Of a stretch of 29,469 bases of DNA, positions 7,149-15,180 are shown piece after piece. A program made the translations under genes and the position numbers. The DNA comes from JAEULH01 sp034382075. Lineage in GTDB: Bacteria > Pseudomonadota > Alphaproteobacteria > Rhodospirillales > Defluviicoccaceae. Each line of letters begins with the position of its first letter. Within the stretch, counting starts at the first letter, position 1. The stretch covers positions 1-29,469 of the forward strand of contig JAXMOZ010000043.1 of assembly GCA_034382075.1 (NCBI GenBank), read 5' to 3'. A model generated the notes under the pieces. The model worked only from the letters and a program-made list of their open reading frames with translations. It was not told where the DNA came from and ran no database searches.

Positions 7149-8288
7149 TCAGATCGGCAGGGTGAGCACGGCGGCGGGGCCGCCGACCAGCATGCGCACC
7201 AGCTCGGCCTGGCGGTCGGTGCCGGTCTTGCTGAAGATCTGCTTGAGGTGCTTGCGCACGGTCTCGTAGGCGACGCCAAGGATCTGCGCCGTCTCGTCGA
7301 GGCGGTGGCCCTGCGCCAGAAGCGCCGCCACCCGCGCCTCGGCCCGGCTCAGGCCGTAGAGGTCGCAGAGCCGCATCGGGTCGATCTCGCCACGATGCTC
7401 GGGGTCGCCAATGAAGACGACGGCAACCGGCTCGTCCGGACCGACCTCGCTCGCGTCCGGCAGCGGCCAGATCAGGAGGCTCACCGGCCGCTGCCGGGAC
7501 GGCCGCGGCACCGCGATGGCGCGCGGCGACACCTGCTCGCCGTCCTTCACCATCGCCGCGATCCGGGTGAGGAGCTCGCGGAAGCGGCCGCGGCGCCCCG
7601 GCTGGCCGAGGGCCAGTGCGCCGTTGCTGAGGGAGAGGATGTCGCCGTTGTTGATGACGGCATTGGCCGCGGCGTTGGCGAACAGCACGCCGCCGTCGGC
7701 GCGGATCAGCGCGACCCCGAGGGGCACGCCGCGAAGCGCCGTCGCCGCCGCCCCCTGCACGGTCTTCGCCAGTTGCGCCGCTTCACCGGCCGCAAGCCGG
7801 CGGTGGAGGTGGGGAAGCAGATCTGCAAACAGGGCGGCCGCCTCCGCCGGGAACCTGCCGCGGCGCCGGCTCCTGCCGAGCAGGACCAGGTCGACGTCGC
7901 CGTCCGGACCGGCGGCAACGCCGATCAGGACGTAATGAAGGTTCTGCGCCTGAAGCCAGTCGGAGCCGAAGCTGCTGCGGCCGAGCGGCCTGCCGTCGAT
8001 GACGATGTCTTCGCCGTCCCAGACCCGCGGCGCCGAACCGGCCGTCTTGGCCTCGCGCAGCCACGCGCTCAATGGGACGGCGGCTTCCGGGTAGGTGACC
8101 AGGAGCTTGGTATCGACGCCCCAGGAGTGGGCGATTCGCCCGGCGTCGCCGCCGGCCGTATGCTCGGCCGTGAACGCCGTGTCGGCGTCGACGGCATCGG
8201 CCAGCGCCGCCATGGCATCCGGCCAGAGCGCCGGGTTCACGCTCGCATCACAGAAGGCGGACATCGTTTGCAGCAGGAGGTTGGTCAT
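7149..8288 (-). CDS. LuxR-type helix-turn-helix transcriptional regulator
   Basis: About 379 residues with a C-terminal LuxR/GerE DNA-binding domain. It reads YGLSRAEARVAALLAQGHRL, then DETAQILGVAYETVRKHLKQ, then IFSKTGTDRQAELVRML, with the usual recognition helix TVRKHLKQIFSKTG. The long N-terminal part is not a recognised quorum-sensing or receiver domain. It contains a possible PAS-like segment (GVPLGVALIRADGGVLFAN, mid-protein), so a small-molecule or redox signal is possible but unknown. The ATG at 8288 is preferred; a TTG at 8321 would add 11 residues. No partner gene lies nearby; its targets cannot be told from the sequence. Confidence 0.85.
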   Translation of the reverse strand: MTNLLLQTMSAFCDASVNPALWPDAMAALADAVDADTAFTAEHTAGGDAGRIAHSWGVDTKLLVTYPEAAVPLSAWLREAKTAGSAPRVWDGEDIVIDGRPLGRSSFGSDWLQAQNLHYVLIGVAAGPDGDVDLVLLGRSRRRGRFPAEAAALFADLLPHLHRRLAAGEAAQLAKTVQGAAATALRGVPLGVALIRADGGVLFANAAANAVINNGDILSLSNGALALGQPGRRGRFRELLTRIAAMVKDGEQVSPRAIAVPRPSRQRPVSLLIWPLPDASEVGPDEPVAVVFIGDPEHRGEIDPMRLCDLYGLSRAEARVAALLAQGHRLDETAQILGVAYETVRKHLKQIFSKTGTDRQAELVRMLVGGPAAVLTLPI

Positions 8289-9116
8289 AGCCGTCGCCAC
8301 TTTGTTTGCATTTCTGGGCAAGCCTACGCGAATGAGGCCCTCTGTGCTGTGATGCCCATCATTGCACCCGCTGCTTTAGCGGGAAGCTGCAATTGTGGCT
8401 CACGGTATGGTTGATGCAGGCGACGCAAACCGTGTGCATACGCTCCAACCCTAAAGCATCGTCCCCCCGGCTTGATCCGAACAGCGAAAGGCGTGACATG
8501 CCGTCAGCCGCAGGCGATTGACCGGCGCCGCGCCACCGCGATTGAGTGCGGCGATGGTGGCCGTTTCATGACGGCTTCGACCATGGGCAGCAGGCGTTGC
8601 AAGAGGACCCTCATCGGCTGCAGGCGCCTGATCTCCCCGGTCGGCCGCCGCTCCGCGGGCCGACACCCCCGCTCGCCGGCCGCCCCAAGCCTGGGAAAGG
8701 CCTTCCGGACGCCGACAGGGGCGCCGACAGCGGCAGCGCCGGATTGCAGCGGGAGGAGTTGGATAGGGAGAAGGGCGCCGTCGGAACCGCGTCGACGGCC
8801 GCGGCTACCGCAGCCGCTCACCGTCGGTCACCGCCGCCCCCGGCCCCTGGTGACATCCATCCCCGCAGGCCGGCGGCAAGCGGGCGGTCCGTTTCGCCCC
8901 ACACATCGTCCCAGATACCCGTCGCCCGAGTTGTCACCTCCACCTCCGCCCAGACGCCCGTCTTGTTGATGCCCCTGTTGGCAAAGCATTTTCGGCAGGC
9001 GGCGTCGCCCACCGCGGCGTCCCCGGAGACATGGGCTACGGCAGGTCGTTCCTCAATACAACCGATCGACGTTAAATTAACACCAAAGTGGTATGCACCA
9101 TTGGAAGGGGGACTTC
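8289..9116. other. Long intergenic region without a supportable gene
   Basis: About 830 bases. Near the regulator start there are nested dyads (listed separately). From about 8470 to 9000 all six frames give Arg/Pro/Gly-rich peptides with no recognisable domain. A 64-residue minus-strand frame at 8818-9012 was considered and not accepted. A lower-GC patch at 9050-9100 is unexplained. Either a decayed gene or regulatory sequence may be hidden here; I see no more. Confidence 0.5.
8361..8393. promoter_or_regulatory. Nested inverted repeat upstream of the LuxR-type gene
   Basis: ATTGCA (8361-8366) and TGCAAT (8388-8393) form an outer dyad enclosing a hairpin CCCGCT-GCTTT-AGCGGG (8367-8383). It sits about 75 bases upstream of the regulator start. 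It could be an operator or leader structure, possibly autoregulatory. A second dyad, CACGGT (8401-8406) with ACCGTG (8429-8434), lies next to it. Confidence 0.35.
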
Positions 9117-9169
9117 GGCCGGCAGGGGAAAAGGCCGGCCTGAGCCGGCGGCGGAGGAGGGGGCTGACT

Positions 9170-9808
9170 TCAGCCGGCGAGGGCGCGCTCCCTGGCGACG
9201 TCCAGCATCCGGCTCAGCACCTGCGGCTCCTGGGCGCCGGAGATCACGTAGGTCCGTTCGAACAGGAAGGTCGGAACGCCGTTGATGCCCAGCCGATGGG
9301 CGCGGGCGTTGGCGGCGAAGACGTCGGTGACGTCGCGGTCGCTCTGCAGGTGCGAGCGGACCTCCTGCGGCGGAAAGCCGAGGTCGAGGCCGATCCTGAT
9401 CAGTTCCCCGACCTCGCCGATGTCGCGGCCGAGGACGAAATGGTTGCGAAACAGCGCCTCGACGGCGGCCGAGGCAAGGCCATGCATCTCGGCGAAGCGG
9501 ACCAGCCGGTGGGCGTTGAGCGTGTTGGGCGTGCGCTGGATCCGGTCGAAGGCGAACTCGATGCCGACCGCCTCGGCGAAATCCGAGATCGCGCCGAAGA
9601 CCCGGCTGATGCGGGCCTGGCTGCCGAACTTCCGCATCAGGTAGGTCGACCGGTCGACCCCCTCCGCGGGCATGTCGGGATTGAGCAGGAACGGCCACCA
9701 GCGCACCGTCGCCTGCGCCCGCGGCCGCGCCGCCAGGGCCCGCTCGAGTTGGCGCTTGCCGATGAAGCACCAGGGACAGCCGGGGTCGTAGATCACCTCG
9801 ATGAGCAT
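9170..9808 (-). CDS. DsbA/FrnE-family thiol oxidoreductase
   Basis: A 212-residue thioredoxin-fold protein of the DsbA family, FrnE/2-hydroxychromene-2-carboxylate isomerase-like branch. It has the redox motif CPWC at residues 11-14, just after the first strand, and the cis-proline loop GVPTFLF near the C-terminus, with the helical insertion between. No signal peptide is visible, so it likely acts in the cytoplasm on disulfides or as a glutathione-type isomerase. The start at 9808 (ATG) is preferred; a GTG at 9811 is adjacent. GAGG lies about eight bases upstream of the ATG. No operon partner is present. Confidence 0.88.
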   Translation of the reverse strand: MLIEVIYDPGCPWCFIGKRQLERALAARPRAQATVRWWPFLLNPDMPAEGVDRSTYLMRKFGSQARISRVFGAISDFAEAVGIEFAFDRIQRTPNTLNAHRLVRFAEMHGLASAAVEALFRNHFVLGRDIGEVGELIRIGLDLGFPPQEVRSHLQSDRDVTDVFAANARAHRLGINGVPTFLFERTYVISGAQEPQVLSRMLDVARERALAG

Positions 9809-9896
9809 CACCTGCGCCTCGAGCCGGCCGCCTGCGGCAACCGCCCCCGCCTGTGGTCGTCGGTCCGGGCTCCCGTCCGGCCCCTCCGGAACAGCC

Positions 9897-9922
9897 CTTG
9901 AAAAGCCGGGCCGGCCCTGTCT
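9897..9922 (+). promoter_or_regulatory. Candidate heat-shock (sigma32-type) promoter of hspQ
   Basis: CTTGAAAA (9897-9904) matches the sigma32 -35 consensus CTTGAAA exactly, and CCCTGTCT (9915-9922) is a partial match to the -10 consensus CCCATNT at suitable spacing. It lies 31 bases before the hspQ start. The -10 match is imperfect. hspQ belongs to the heat-shock regulon in E. coli. Confidence 0.4.
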
Positions 9923-9952
9923 ACCTGATAATCTGCAGACGGGGATGCCTTA

Positions 9953-10282
9953 ATGGAAGTCAGACGCGCCAAGTTCCAGATCGGCGACGTTGTCCGCCAC
10001 CGCCTTTACCCGTTCCGTGGCGTGATTTTCGACGTCGATCCGGTGTTCGCCAACACCGAGGAGTGGTGGCTGTCGATCCCCGAGCATGTCCGCCCGCGCA
10101 AGGACCAGCCGTTCTACCACCTGCTCGCCGAGAACGCCGAGGCCACCTACATCGCCTACGTCTCCGAGCAGAACCTGCTTCCCGACGACACCGGCGCGCC
10201 GGTGGCGCATCCGCAGGTAGGCGAGATGTTCTCCGGGGTGGAGAACGGCCGCTATGTCGTTCGCCGGGAGTCCCACAACTGA
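9953..10282 (+). CDS. hspQ: HspQ heat-shock protein
   Basis: A 109-residue HspQ/YccV-family protein. It starts with AKFQIGDVVRHRLYPFRGVI (residues 6-25), continues with FDVDPVFANTEEWW and DQPFYHLLAEN, and includes YIAYVSEQNL. All are signatures of this family, as is the hemimethylated-DNA-binding YccV fold. In enterobacteria HspQ is a heat-shock protein that modulates Lon protease specificity and affects DnaA stability. The ATG at 9953 follows GGGGA at suitable distance. The gene is monocistronic, with a sigma32-like promoter immediately upstream. Confidence 0.93.
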   Translation: MEVRRAKFQIGDVVRHRLYPFRGVIFDVDPVFANTEEWWLSIPEHVRPRKDQPFYHLLAENAEATYIAYVSEQNLLPDDTGAPVAHPQVGEMFSGVENGRYVVRRESHN

Positions 10283-10344
10283 GGTCGTGAACGCCACAGC
10301 CCGGGCCGAAGCGCCGGGGGCACTCGCGGCGCTTTGGGACCGCT

Positions 10345-11028
10345 TCAGTGGGAGTGGTACAGGCTGCTGATGGTTCGCGGCGAAACTCCGGCCTGGTACA
10401 GGGCCAGGCAGACCAGGTTGCGGAGCGGCCGCAGCAGGTAGCCGTCGCGGCGGTAGCGCTCGGCGGAGGTCAGCGCCGCGGCGTTGAGCACCGAAAGCCG
10501 CTTGCGGCCGATGCGCCGGACGATGTCGACGTCCTCCATCAGCGGGATCCTGGCGTAGCCGCCGATCTCCTCGTAGAAGGCGCGGCCGATCAGCAGGCCC
10601 TGGTCGCCATAGGGAAGGCGGAACAGGCCGCTGCGGATCGCTACCGCCCGCTCGACCAGGCGGGCGGCCACGGCGCCGTCGTCCAGGCGGAAGCGGAAAA
10701 CCGCGGCCCGTCGCCGGCTGTCCGGGCCGTTGATGAACTTGCGCAGGGCAGGGATCCAGCCCTCCTGCGGCCGGGTGTCGGCGTGGAGGAAGAAGAACCA
10801 GTCGCCGGCGGCCGCCGCAGCGCCTTCGGCCAGTTGCGTTCCCCGGCCGCGGGGGCTGTTCAGCACGATGGCGCCGTAGCGGGTGGCGATCTGGGCGCTG
10901 TCGTCAGTCGAGCCGCCGTCGACGACGATGGTCTCGCAAGGGAGGAAGCGCTTGGCCGCCGAGACGGCTTCCAGGGTCGGCCCCAGCACCTGTCCGGCGT
11001 TCAGCACCGGTATGATCACGCTCAGCAT
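10345..11028 (-). CDS. Family 2 glycosyltransferase, TIGR04283-type
   Basis: A 227-residue GT-A glycosyltransferase. It opens with SVIIPVLNAG, then ETIVVDGGSTDDS (residues 32-44), SPRGRGTQLAEGA, the metal-binding segment FFLHADTRP, and GDQGLL and MEDVDIVRRI further on. The combination of PRGRG-Q, HADT and a C-terminal arrangement ending in YRRDGYLLRP places it in the small TIGR04283 group (arsenosugar-type glycosyltransferases). This assignment is by motif pattern, not a search. Whether it really acts on arsenosugars here is unknown: no arsenic genes are nearby. The start at 11028 has a weak Shine-Dalgarno; no partner gene on the same strand. Confidence 0.85.
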   Translation of the reverse strand: MLSVIIPVLNAGQVLGPTLEAVSAAKRFLPCETIVVDGGSTDDSAQIATRYGAIVLNSPRGRGTQLAEGAAAAAGDWFFFLHADTRPQEGWIPALRKFINGPDSRRRAAVFRFRLDDGAVAARLVERAVAIRSGLFRLPYGDQGLLIGRAFYEEIGGYARIPLMEDVDIVRRIGRKRLSVLNAAALTSAERYRRDGYLLRPLRNLVCLALYQAGVSPRTISSLYHSH

Positions 11029-11212
11029 GGTCAGCTCGTCCCCTGCGGCTGGCCTTAGCGATTATCGGCCAATCCGGGCGGAGGGGAAGTGGGCGGATGA
11101 AGCTGCTGCGTCTTCGTGTCGCTCGGGCCACAGTCCGGCCACAGGCGGCTTTGCCGCGATGCAGCCGTCGTGGTTCTTGAAATGTTCCATCCGCATCCCC
11201 ATCAGCACAGGG

Positions 11213-12280
11213 ATGCGAGGTCCACACAAAGGCCGCGGCGCCATCGGCAACCCTACGGGGCGGTACGAAGCCCTGAGCTACGCGCTCGAGGAGGCCGAGG
11301 CGGACGACGGCGCGCCGGCCCCGCCGCTGCGCACCAACGTCGTCGACGAGGCCTGCCGCACGGTCATCTCCCGTAACAGCTCGCCGGACATCCCATTCGA
11401 CCGCTCCATCAACCCCTACCGCGGTTGCGAGCACGGCTGCGTCTACTGCTACGCCAGGCCCACCCACGCCTATCTCGGGCTTTCGCCCGGCCTCGACTTC
11501 GAGACCAGGCTGTTCGCCAAGGCCGATGCGGCCGCCGTCCTTACGCGCGAACTGGCGAGGCCCGGCTACCGGCCGCAGCCGATCATGCTCGGCGCCAACA
11601 CCGATCCCTACCAGCCGATCGAGCGCGGGCGACGGATCACCCGGGCGGTCCTCGAGGTGCTTTCGGCGCACCGCCATCCGGTCATGGTCACGACCAAGTC
11701 GGCGCTCGTGGTCCGCGATCTGGATCTGCTCGCGCCCATGGCGGCGTCGGCCCTGGCCTCGGTCGGGATCTCGGTCACGACGCTGGACGGCGCTCTGGCG
11801 CGAAGGATGGAGCCGCGCGCCTCCTCGCCGAGACGGCGGCTGGAGGCCATCGCCGCCTTGGCCGAGGCGGGTGTGCCGGTCACGGTCATGGCGGCGCCGA
11901 TGATCCCGTTCGTGAACGACCACGAGCTGGAGGGGATCCTTGCCGCGGCCGCCCGCTCGGGGGCGACGAGTGCCGGCTACACCTTGCTGCGCCTGCCCCT
12001 GGAGCTGAAGGAGGGCTTCGCCGCCTGGCTGGACGCCCACTTCCCCGACCGGGCGGGGCGGGTGCTCGGCCGCCTGCGCGACTGCCGCGGCGGCAGCCTC
12101 TATGTCTCGGAGTTCGGCGAGCGCATGCGCGGGGCCGGCGGCTATGCCGAGCTCTTGTCCCAGCGCTTCGCGCTGGCCTGCAGGCGGCTCGGGCTCGCTT
12201 CGGGACGGGGAGCCGCGACCCTCGACTGCAGCCGGTTCCAGCCGCCCGCGGCGGAAGGCCGGCAGCTCCGGCTTCTGTAG
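11213..12280 (+). CDS. PA0069-type radical SAM protein (SplB-like)
   Basis: A 355-residue radical SAM protein. The cluster motif CEHGCVYC gives C72, C76 and C79 (CX3CX2C). It is preceded by SRNSSPDIPFDRSINPYRG and followed by YARPTHAYLGLSPGLDFETR (20 residues quoted), the signature of the PA0069/SplB-like family. Its substrate is unknown. The ATG at 11213 is favoured because homologs begin with a short R-x-x-x-KGRGA segment. The frame stays open upstream to 10883 but that part is the shadow of the glycosyltransferase. An ATG at 11159 is the other option. It converges on hemN with only four bases between the stop codons. Confidence 0.9.
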   Translation: MRGPHKGRGAIGNPTGRYEALSYALEEAEADDGAPAPPLRTNVVDEACRTVISRNSSPDIPFDRSINPYRGCEHGCVYCYARPTHAYLGLSPGLDFETRLFAKADAAAVLTRELARPGYRPQPIMLGANTDPYQPIERGRRITRAVLEVLSAHRHPVMVTTKSALVVRDLDLLAPMAASALASVGISVTTLDGALARRMEPRASSPRRRLEAIAALAEAGVPVTVMAAPMIPFVNDHELEGILAAAARSGATSAGYTLLRLPLELKEGFAAWLDAHFPDRAGRVLGRLRDCRGGSLYVSEFGERMRGAGGYAELLSQRFALACRRLGLASGRGAATLDCSRFQPPAAEGRQLRLL

Positions 12281-12284
12281 CGGC

Positions 12285-13634
12285 CTACACCGCCCGGGAG
12301 TGTCGGGCCTTGCCGGTGCCGAGGTAGGCGTCGAAGGCAGCCGCCGCGAGGCGAACGAACGGCCGCCCCGCTTCGGTGACCGCGATCCGCCGCCCCTCCA
12401 CCTCGATCAGCCCGTCGGCGGCGAGCGGCCCAAGGGCCGCCATCGCCGGATCCAGAACCGCGGGCTCGGCGCCGTGGCGTTCGCAGATGGCGGCGGCATC
12501 GACCGCGAGGTCGCACATCAGTCGCTCGATGATCTCGGCTCGCAGCCGGTCGTCGTCGCCCAGCGCAAGGCCGCGCGCGACCGGCAGCCGGCCGGAGAAC
12601 ACCGCCTCGCGGTAGTCCTTGAGCGGCATCAGGTTCTGCACGTAGCCCTGCGGCAGGCTGCCGATGGCGGAAGCGCCGAGGCCCAGCAAGGTCGCCGCGG
12701 CGTCGGCGGTATAGCCCTGGAAATTGCGATGCAGCCGGCGGTGCGCGGCCGCCACCGCAAGTGGGTCGTCGGGGCGGGCGAAGTGGTCGAGGCCGATGGG
12801 CACGAGCCCGTGCTCCTGCAGCCGCCGCCCGGCCGCGGCGCTCTGGCGCCAGCGCTCCGCCGTTCCCGGCAGCGCCGCCTCGTCGATCAGCCGCTGGTGG
12901 CTCTTCATCCACGGCACGTGGGCATAGCCGAACAGGGCGACCCGCGCCGGCTCGAGGCGGACGGCCAGATCGACCATGGCTTCGACCCGTTTCACCGTCT
13001 GGTGGGGCAGGCCGTACATCAGGTCGAGGTTGATGGCGGTGATGCCGTGCCGGCGCAGCCAGCCGCAGACCCGTTCGACCACGGCGAACGGCTGGTGGCG
13101 GTTGACCGCGGTCTGAACGTCGGGATGGAAGTCCTGCACGCCGATACTGGCGCGGTTCACCCCGGCTTCGCCGAGGGCAGCGATATATTCTTCCGTGGCA
13201 TCGCGCGGATCGATTTCGACGGCGAGCTCCGCGTCGGGCGTCAGGGTAAATGCGCCCCTGAGCCGTGCGGTCAGCTCCAGCCAGTCGCGAGCCTCGAGCA
13301 TGGTCGGGCTGCCGCCGCCCCAGTGCAGGTGCTGGGCGCGAAAGGGGCCGGGAAGGGCATCGGCGATGAGCGCGATCTCCGCCTCGAGGGCGTCGAGATA
13401 CTGGCGAACCGGCTCGTAGCGATTGACGATCTTGGTGTAGCAGCCGCAGAACCAGCACATCTCGTCGCAGAACGGGATGTGGAAGTAGAGGGAGAGGGGC
13501 TGCGCGGGGTCGAGCCCCGCCAGCCAGGTCCGGTAGGTCGCGTCATCCGCCATCGGCCGGAAGTGCGGCGCCGTCGGGTAGCTGGTGTAGCGCGGGACCG
13601 CGCGGTCGTACTTTTCGGCGAGCGCTTCGCTCAT
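12285..13634 (-). CDS. hemN: Oxygen-independent coproporphyrinogen III oxidase
   Basis: Radical SAM enzyme that decarboxylates coproporphyrinogen III to protoporphyrinogen IX in anaerobic heme (and bacteriochlorophyll) synthesis. The 449-residue protein begins with RYTSYPTAPHF, then FHIPFCDEMCWFCGC: C56, C60, C63 and C65 (CX3CX2CXC), the pattern of true HemN rather than HemW. It also has WGGGSPT, NLDLMYGLPHQT, and GYAHVPW. The start at 13634 is the only reasonable one. A dyad GCGAAC-N8-GTTCGC (13656-13675) sits just upstream. A true HemN implies microaerobic or anaerobic growth ability. Confidence 0.96.
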   Translation of the reverse strand: MSEALAEKYDRAVPRYTSYPTAPHFRPMADDATYRTWLAGLDPAQPLSLYFHIPFCDEMCWFCGCYTKIVNRYEPVRQYLDALEAEIALIADALPGPFRAQHLHWGGGSPTMLEARDWLELTARLRGAFTLTPDAELAVEIDPRDATEEYIAALGEAGVNRASIGVQDFHPDVQTAVNRHQPFAVVERVCGWLRRHGITAINLDLMYGLPHQTVKRVEAMVDLAVRLEPARVALFGYAHVPWMKSHQRLIDEAALPGTAERWRQSAAAGRRLQEHGLVPIGLDHFARPDDPLAVAAAHRRLHRNFQGYTADAAATLLGLGASAIGSLPQGYVQNLMPLKDYREAVFSGRLPVARGLALGDDDRLRAEIIERLMCDLAVDAAAICERHGAEPAVLDPAMAALGPLAADGLIEVEGRRIAVTEAGRPFVRLAAAAFDAYLGTGKARHSRAV

Positions 13635-13655
13635 CGGCGGCTCACGGGTGGTTCG

Positions 13656-13675
13656 GCGAACGCGAATTCGTTCGC
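13656..13675. promoter_or_regulatory. Dyad upstream of hemN
   Basis: GCGAAC (13656-13661) and GTTCGC (13670-13675) form an inverted repeat separated by eight bases, 21 bases before the hemN start. Its position fits a repressor site or a start-proximal hairpin. It does not match the FNR/Anr consensus TTGAT-N4-ATCAA. Confidence 0.35.
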
Positions 13676-13806
13676 ACTGAAGATAGGCCGTCGGGCGTTG
13701 CCGAAAAAGCGGCTGCGACCCGCCGAACGCAGGCGGATCGCAGCACGTGGGCAGGGTCAGGATCGCGAAGAGGCTGTTGAAGGGGATCTGGCGGAAGCGC
13801 CGCTGC

Positions 13807-15180
13807 TTACGGCGCGAGCCAGACGCGGACGTAGTCGATGGTGATGATCTCCTTGTCCTTCGAGCCGATCAGGATGGGATAATCACCGTCCTTGAGCTCG
13901 CGGATGAAAGAGGCGGTCTTGACCCCGCTGGTGTTCCGCTCCGAGCACGTCGACGAGGTGGTGCGGGTGAACACGAGCTTGTCGTCCTTGTAGTACTTCA
14001 TCTCCGGAACGTCGGTCACCAGCGTCCCCGCGGTGAACCACTGGTCTTCGGCCATGCGGATGCTTCCGTTCTGGTCGGTGCAGCGGGCGAGGTCCTTCGC
14101 CGGCGACGTGTTCTCGTAGTAGTGCGTTCCCCAGGCGGCGAAGTAGTACTCCCAGAAGTCCGGCTCGATGAACCGGTTGTTGTTCTTCGTCGTGCACGAA
14201 GCCGGCTTGCCGTAGAGGTGGCAGGCGTCCATGGACCAGAAGGCCGGCTGCTGCGAGGTGCTGGCGCCCTTCTTGAACTTCCAGCGGATCTCTGCATAGA
14301 ACTTCGGCTTCTTGGCGATCCAGAAGCCCTTGAGCGCGTTGTCGCGGAGCACCGTGCTCGACATGAACCACTGGTATTGCTGCTGGTTCGGCGTGACCGT
14401 CAGGGTGCCGTCGCTGTTGAAGACGAAGCTTTCGGCGGAGGTGGGCGGAACGAGGCCGAAGTTGGCGGCCCGCTCGGTGGTCCACTTCTTGGTGCCGGTG
14501 ATGTCGCGGGCCGCGGCGGTCGTGCCGCGAGCCACCGTGTCGGTGGAGAAGTCGTCGCAGAAGGCGAGCTTGGTCAGCCCGGCGGCCGCCGCCTGGGCCG
14601 GCGGGTTCGCGCCGGCGGCGCAGACGCCCGTCGCCGGGACGGTGCCTCCGCCGGTGCCCGCCGGTGCCTGCACCGCCTGGAGCTGCCACTGCGGCTTGGC
14701 GCAGGCGGTGTCGCTGCAGCCGCATTGCCACGCCCCGGCACTGCTCTGGCAGACGTAGCCGAGCAGGTAGCGCGGGGTCTCCCCGATCGGCATCGAGGCG
14801 GTGGCGCTCCCCTTGTACCAGGTGTCGCTGATGAGCGCCGATCCGGACAGCGGCAACTCCTGCCAGGCCGAGCCGGTCCAGTAGAGGGCGTTCTTGTAGA
14901 CGTATTGCTCGGCGGAGCCGCTGCCGACGCTGATCTTGGCGGCGCCGGCTGCGCAGTCGGCGCCCTGGAGCAGAAGCTCCTTCGCCGGGGTGAAGGGGTT
15001 GTAGGCGGCGGCAAAACCCGAAGGCGTTGCCGCCGACGCGGTGAGCAGGTTGCCGCAGGGCGCCGCCGAGGCGGCGCCAGCCGTCGAGAGCGCGGCAAGA
15101 ACCGTGAAGGCGCAGAGGGCGAGTTGCGCGCGGCTATATTGCGCACGGCGGGATGTGGTCGAGAATGTGTGCGAACTCAT
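13807..15180 (-). CDS. Secreted GH16-like (concanavalin-type glucanase) protein
   Basis: A 457-residue protein with a signal peptide (Arg-rich start, hydrophobic core about 19-36, ASA-A cleavage near 39-40). Residues 55-165 form a Cys/Trp-rich domain not identified here. From about 205 the sequence resembles glycoside hydrolase family 16: FCDDFSTD, an EIRWKFKKG strand, FWSMDAC, the candidate catalytic motif EPDFWE (E339, D341, E344 in the E-x-D-x-x-E pattern), and the C-terminal strand IDYVRVW. GH16 enzymes cut beta-1,3/1,4-glucans or galactans. A proline replaces the usual hydrophobic residue after the first Glu, so activity needs proof. An exported polysaccharide-binding role is the alternative. 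Start at 15180; monocistronic. Confidence 0.7.
   Translation of the reverse strand: MSSHTFSTTSRRAQYSRAQLALCAFTVLAALSTAGAASAAPCGNLLTASAATPSGFAAAYNPFTPAKELLLQGADCAAGAAKISVGSGSAEQYVYKNALYWTGSAWQELPLSGSALISDTWYKGSATASMPIGETPRYLLGYVCQSSAGAWQCGCSDTACAKPQWQLQAVQAPAGTGGGTVPATGVCAAGANPPAQAAAAGLTKLAFCDDFSTDTVARGTTAAARDITGTKKWTTERAANFGLVPPTSAESFVFNSDGTLTVTPNQQQYQWFMSSTVLRDNALKGFWIAKKPKFYAEIRWKFKKGASTSQQPAFWSMDACHLYGKPASCTTKNNNRFIEPDFWEYYFAAWGTHYYENTSPAKDLARCTDQNGSIRMAEDQWFTAGTLVTDVPEMKYYKDDKLVFTRTTSSTCSERNTSGVKTASFIRELKDGDYPILIGSKDKEIITIDYVRVWLAP

Noticed and set aside
8818..9012. 64-codon minus-strand frame in the long intergenic gap
   Set aside because: Has some protein-like stretches but no ribosome site, no family and a Gly/Pro-rich end; not enough support.
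9117..9140. GGCCGGC/GCCGGCC hairpin after the DsbA-like gene
   Set aside because: Stem is fair, but no T run follows on the minus strand and GGCC-rich palindromes are frequent in this composition.
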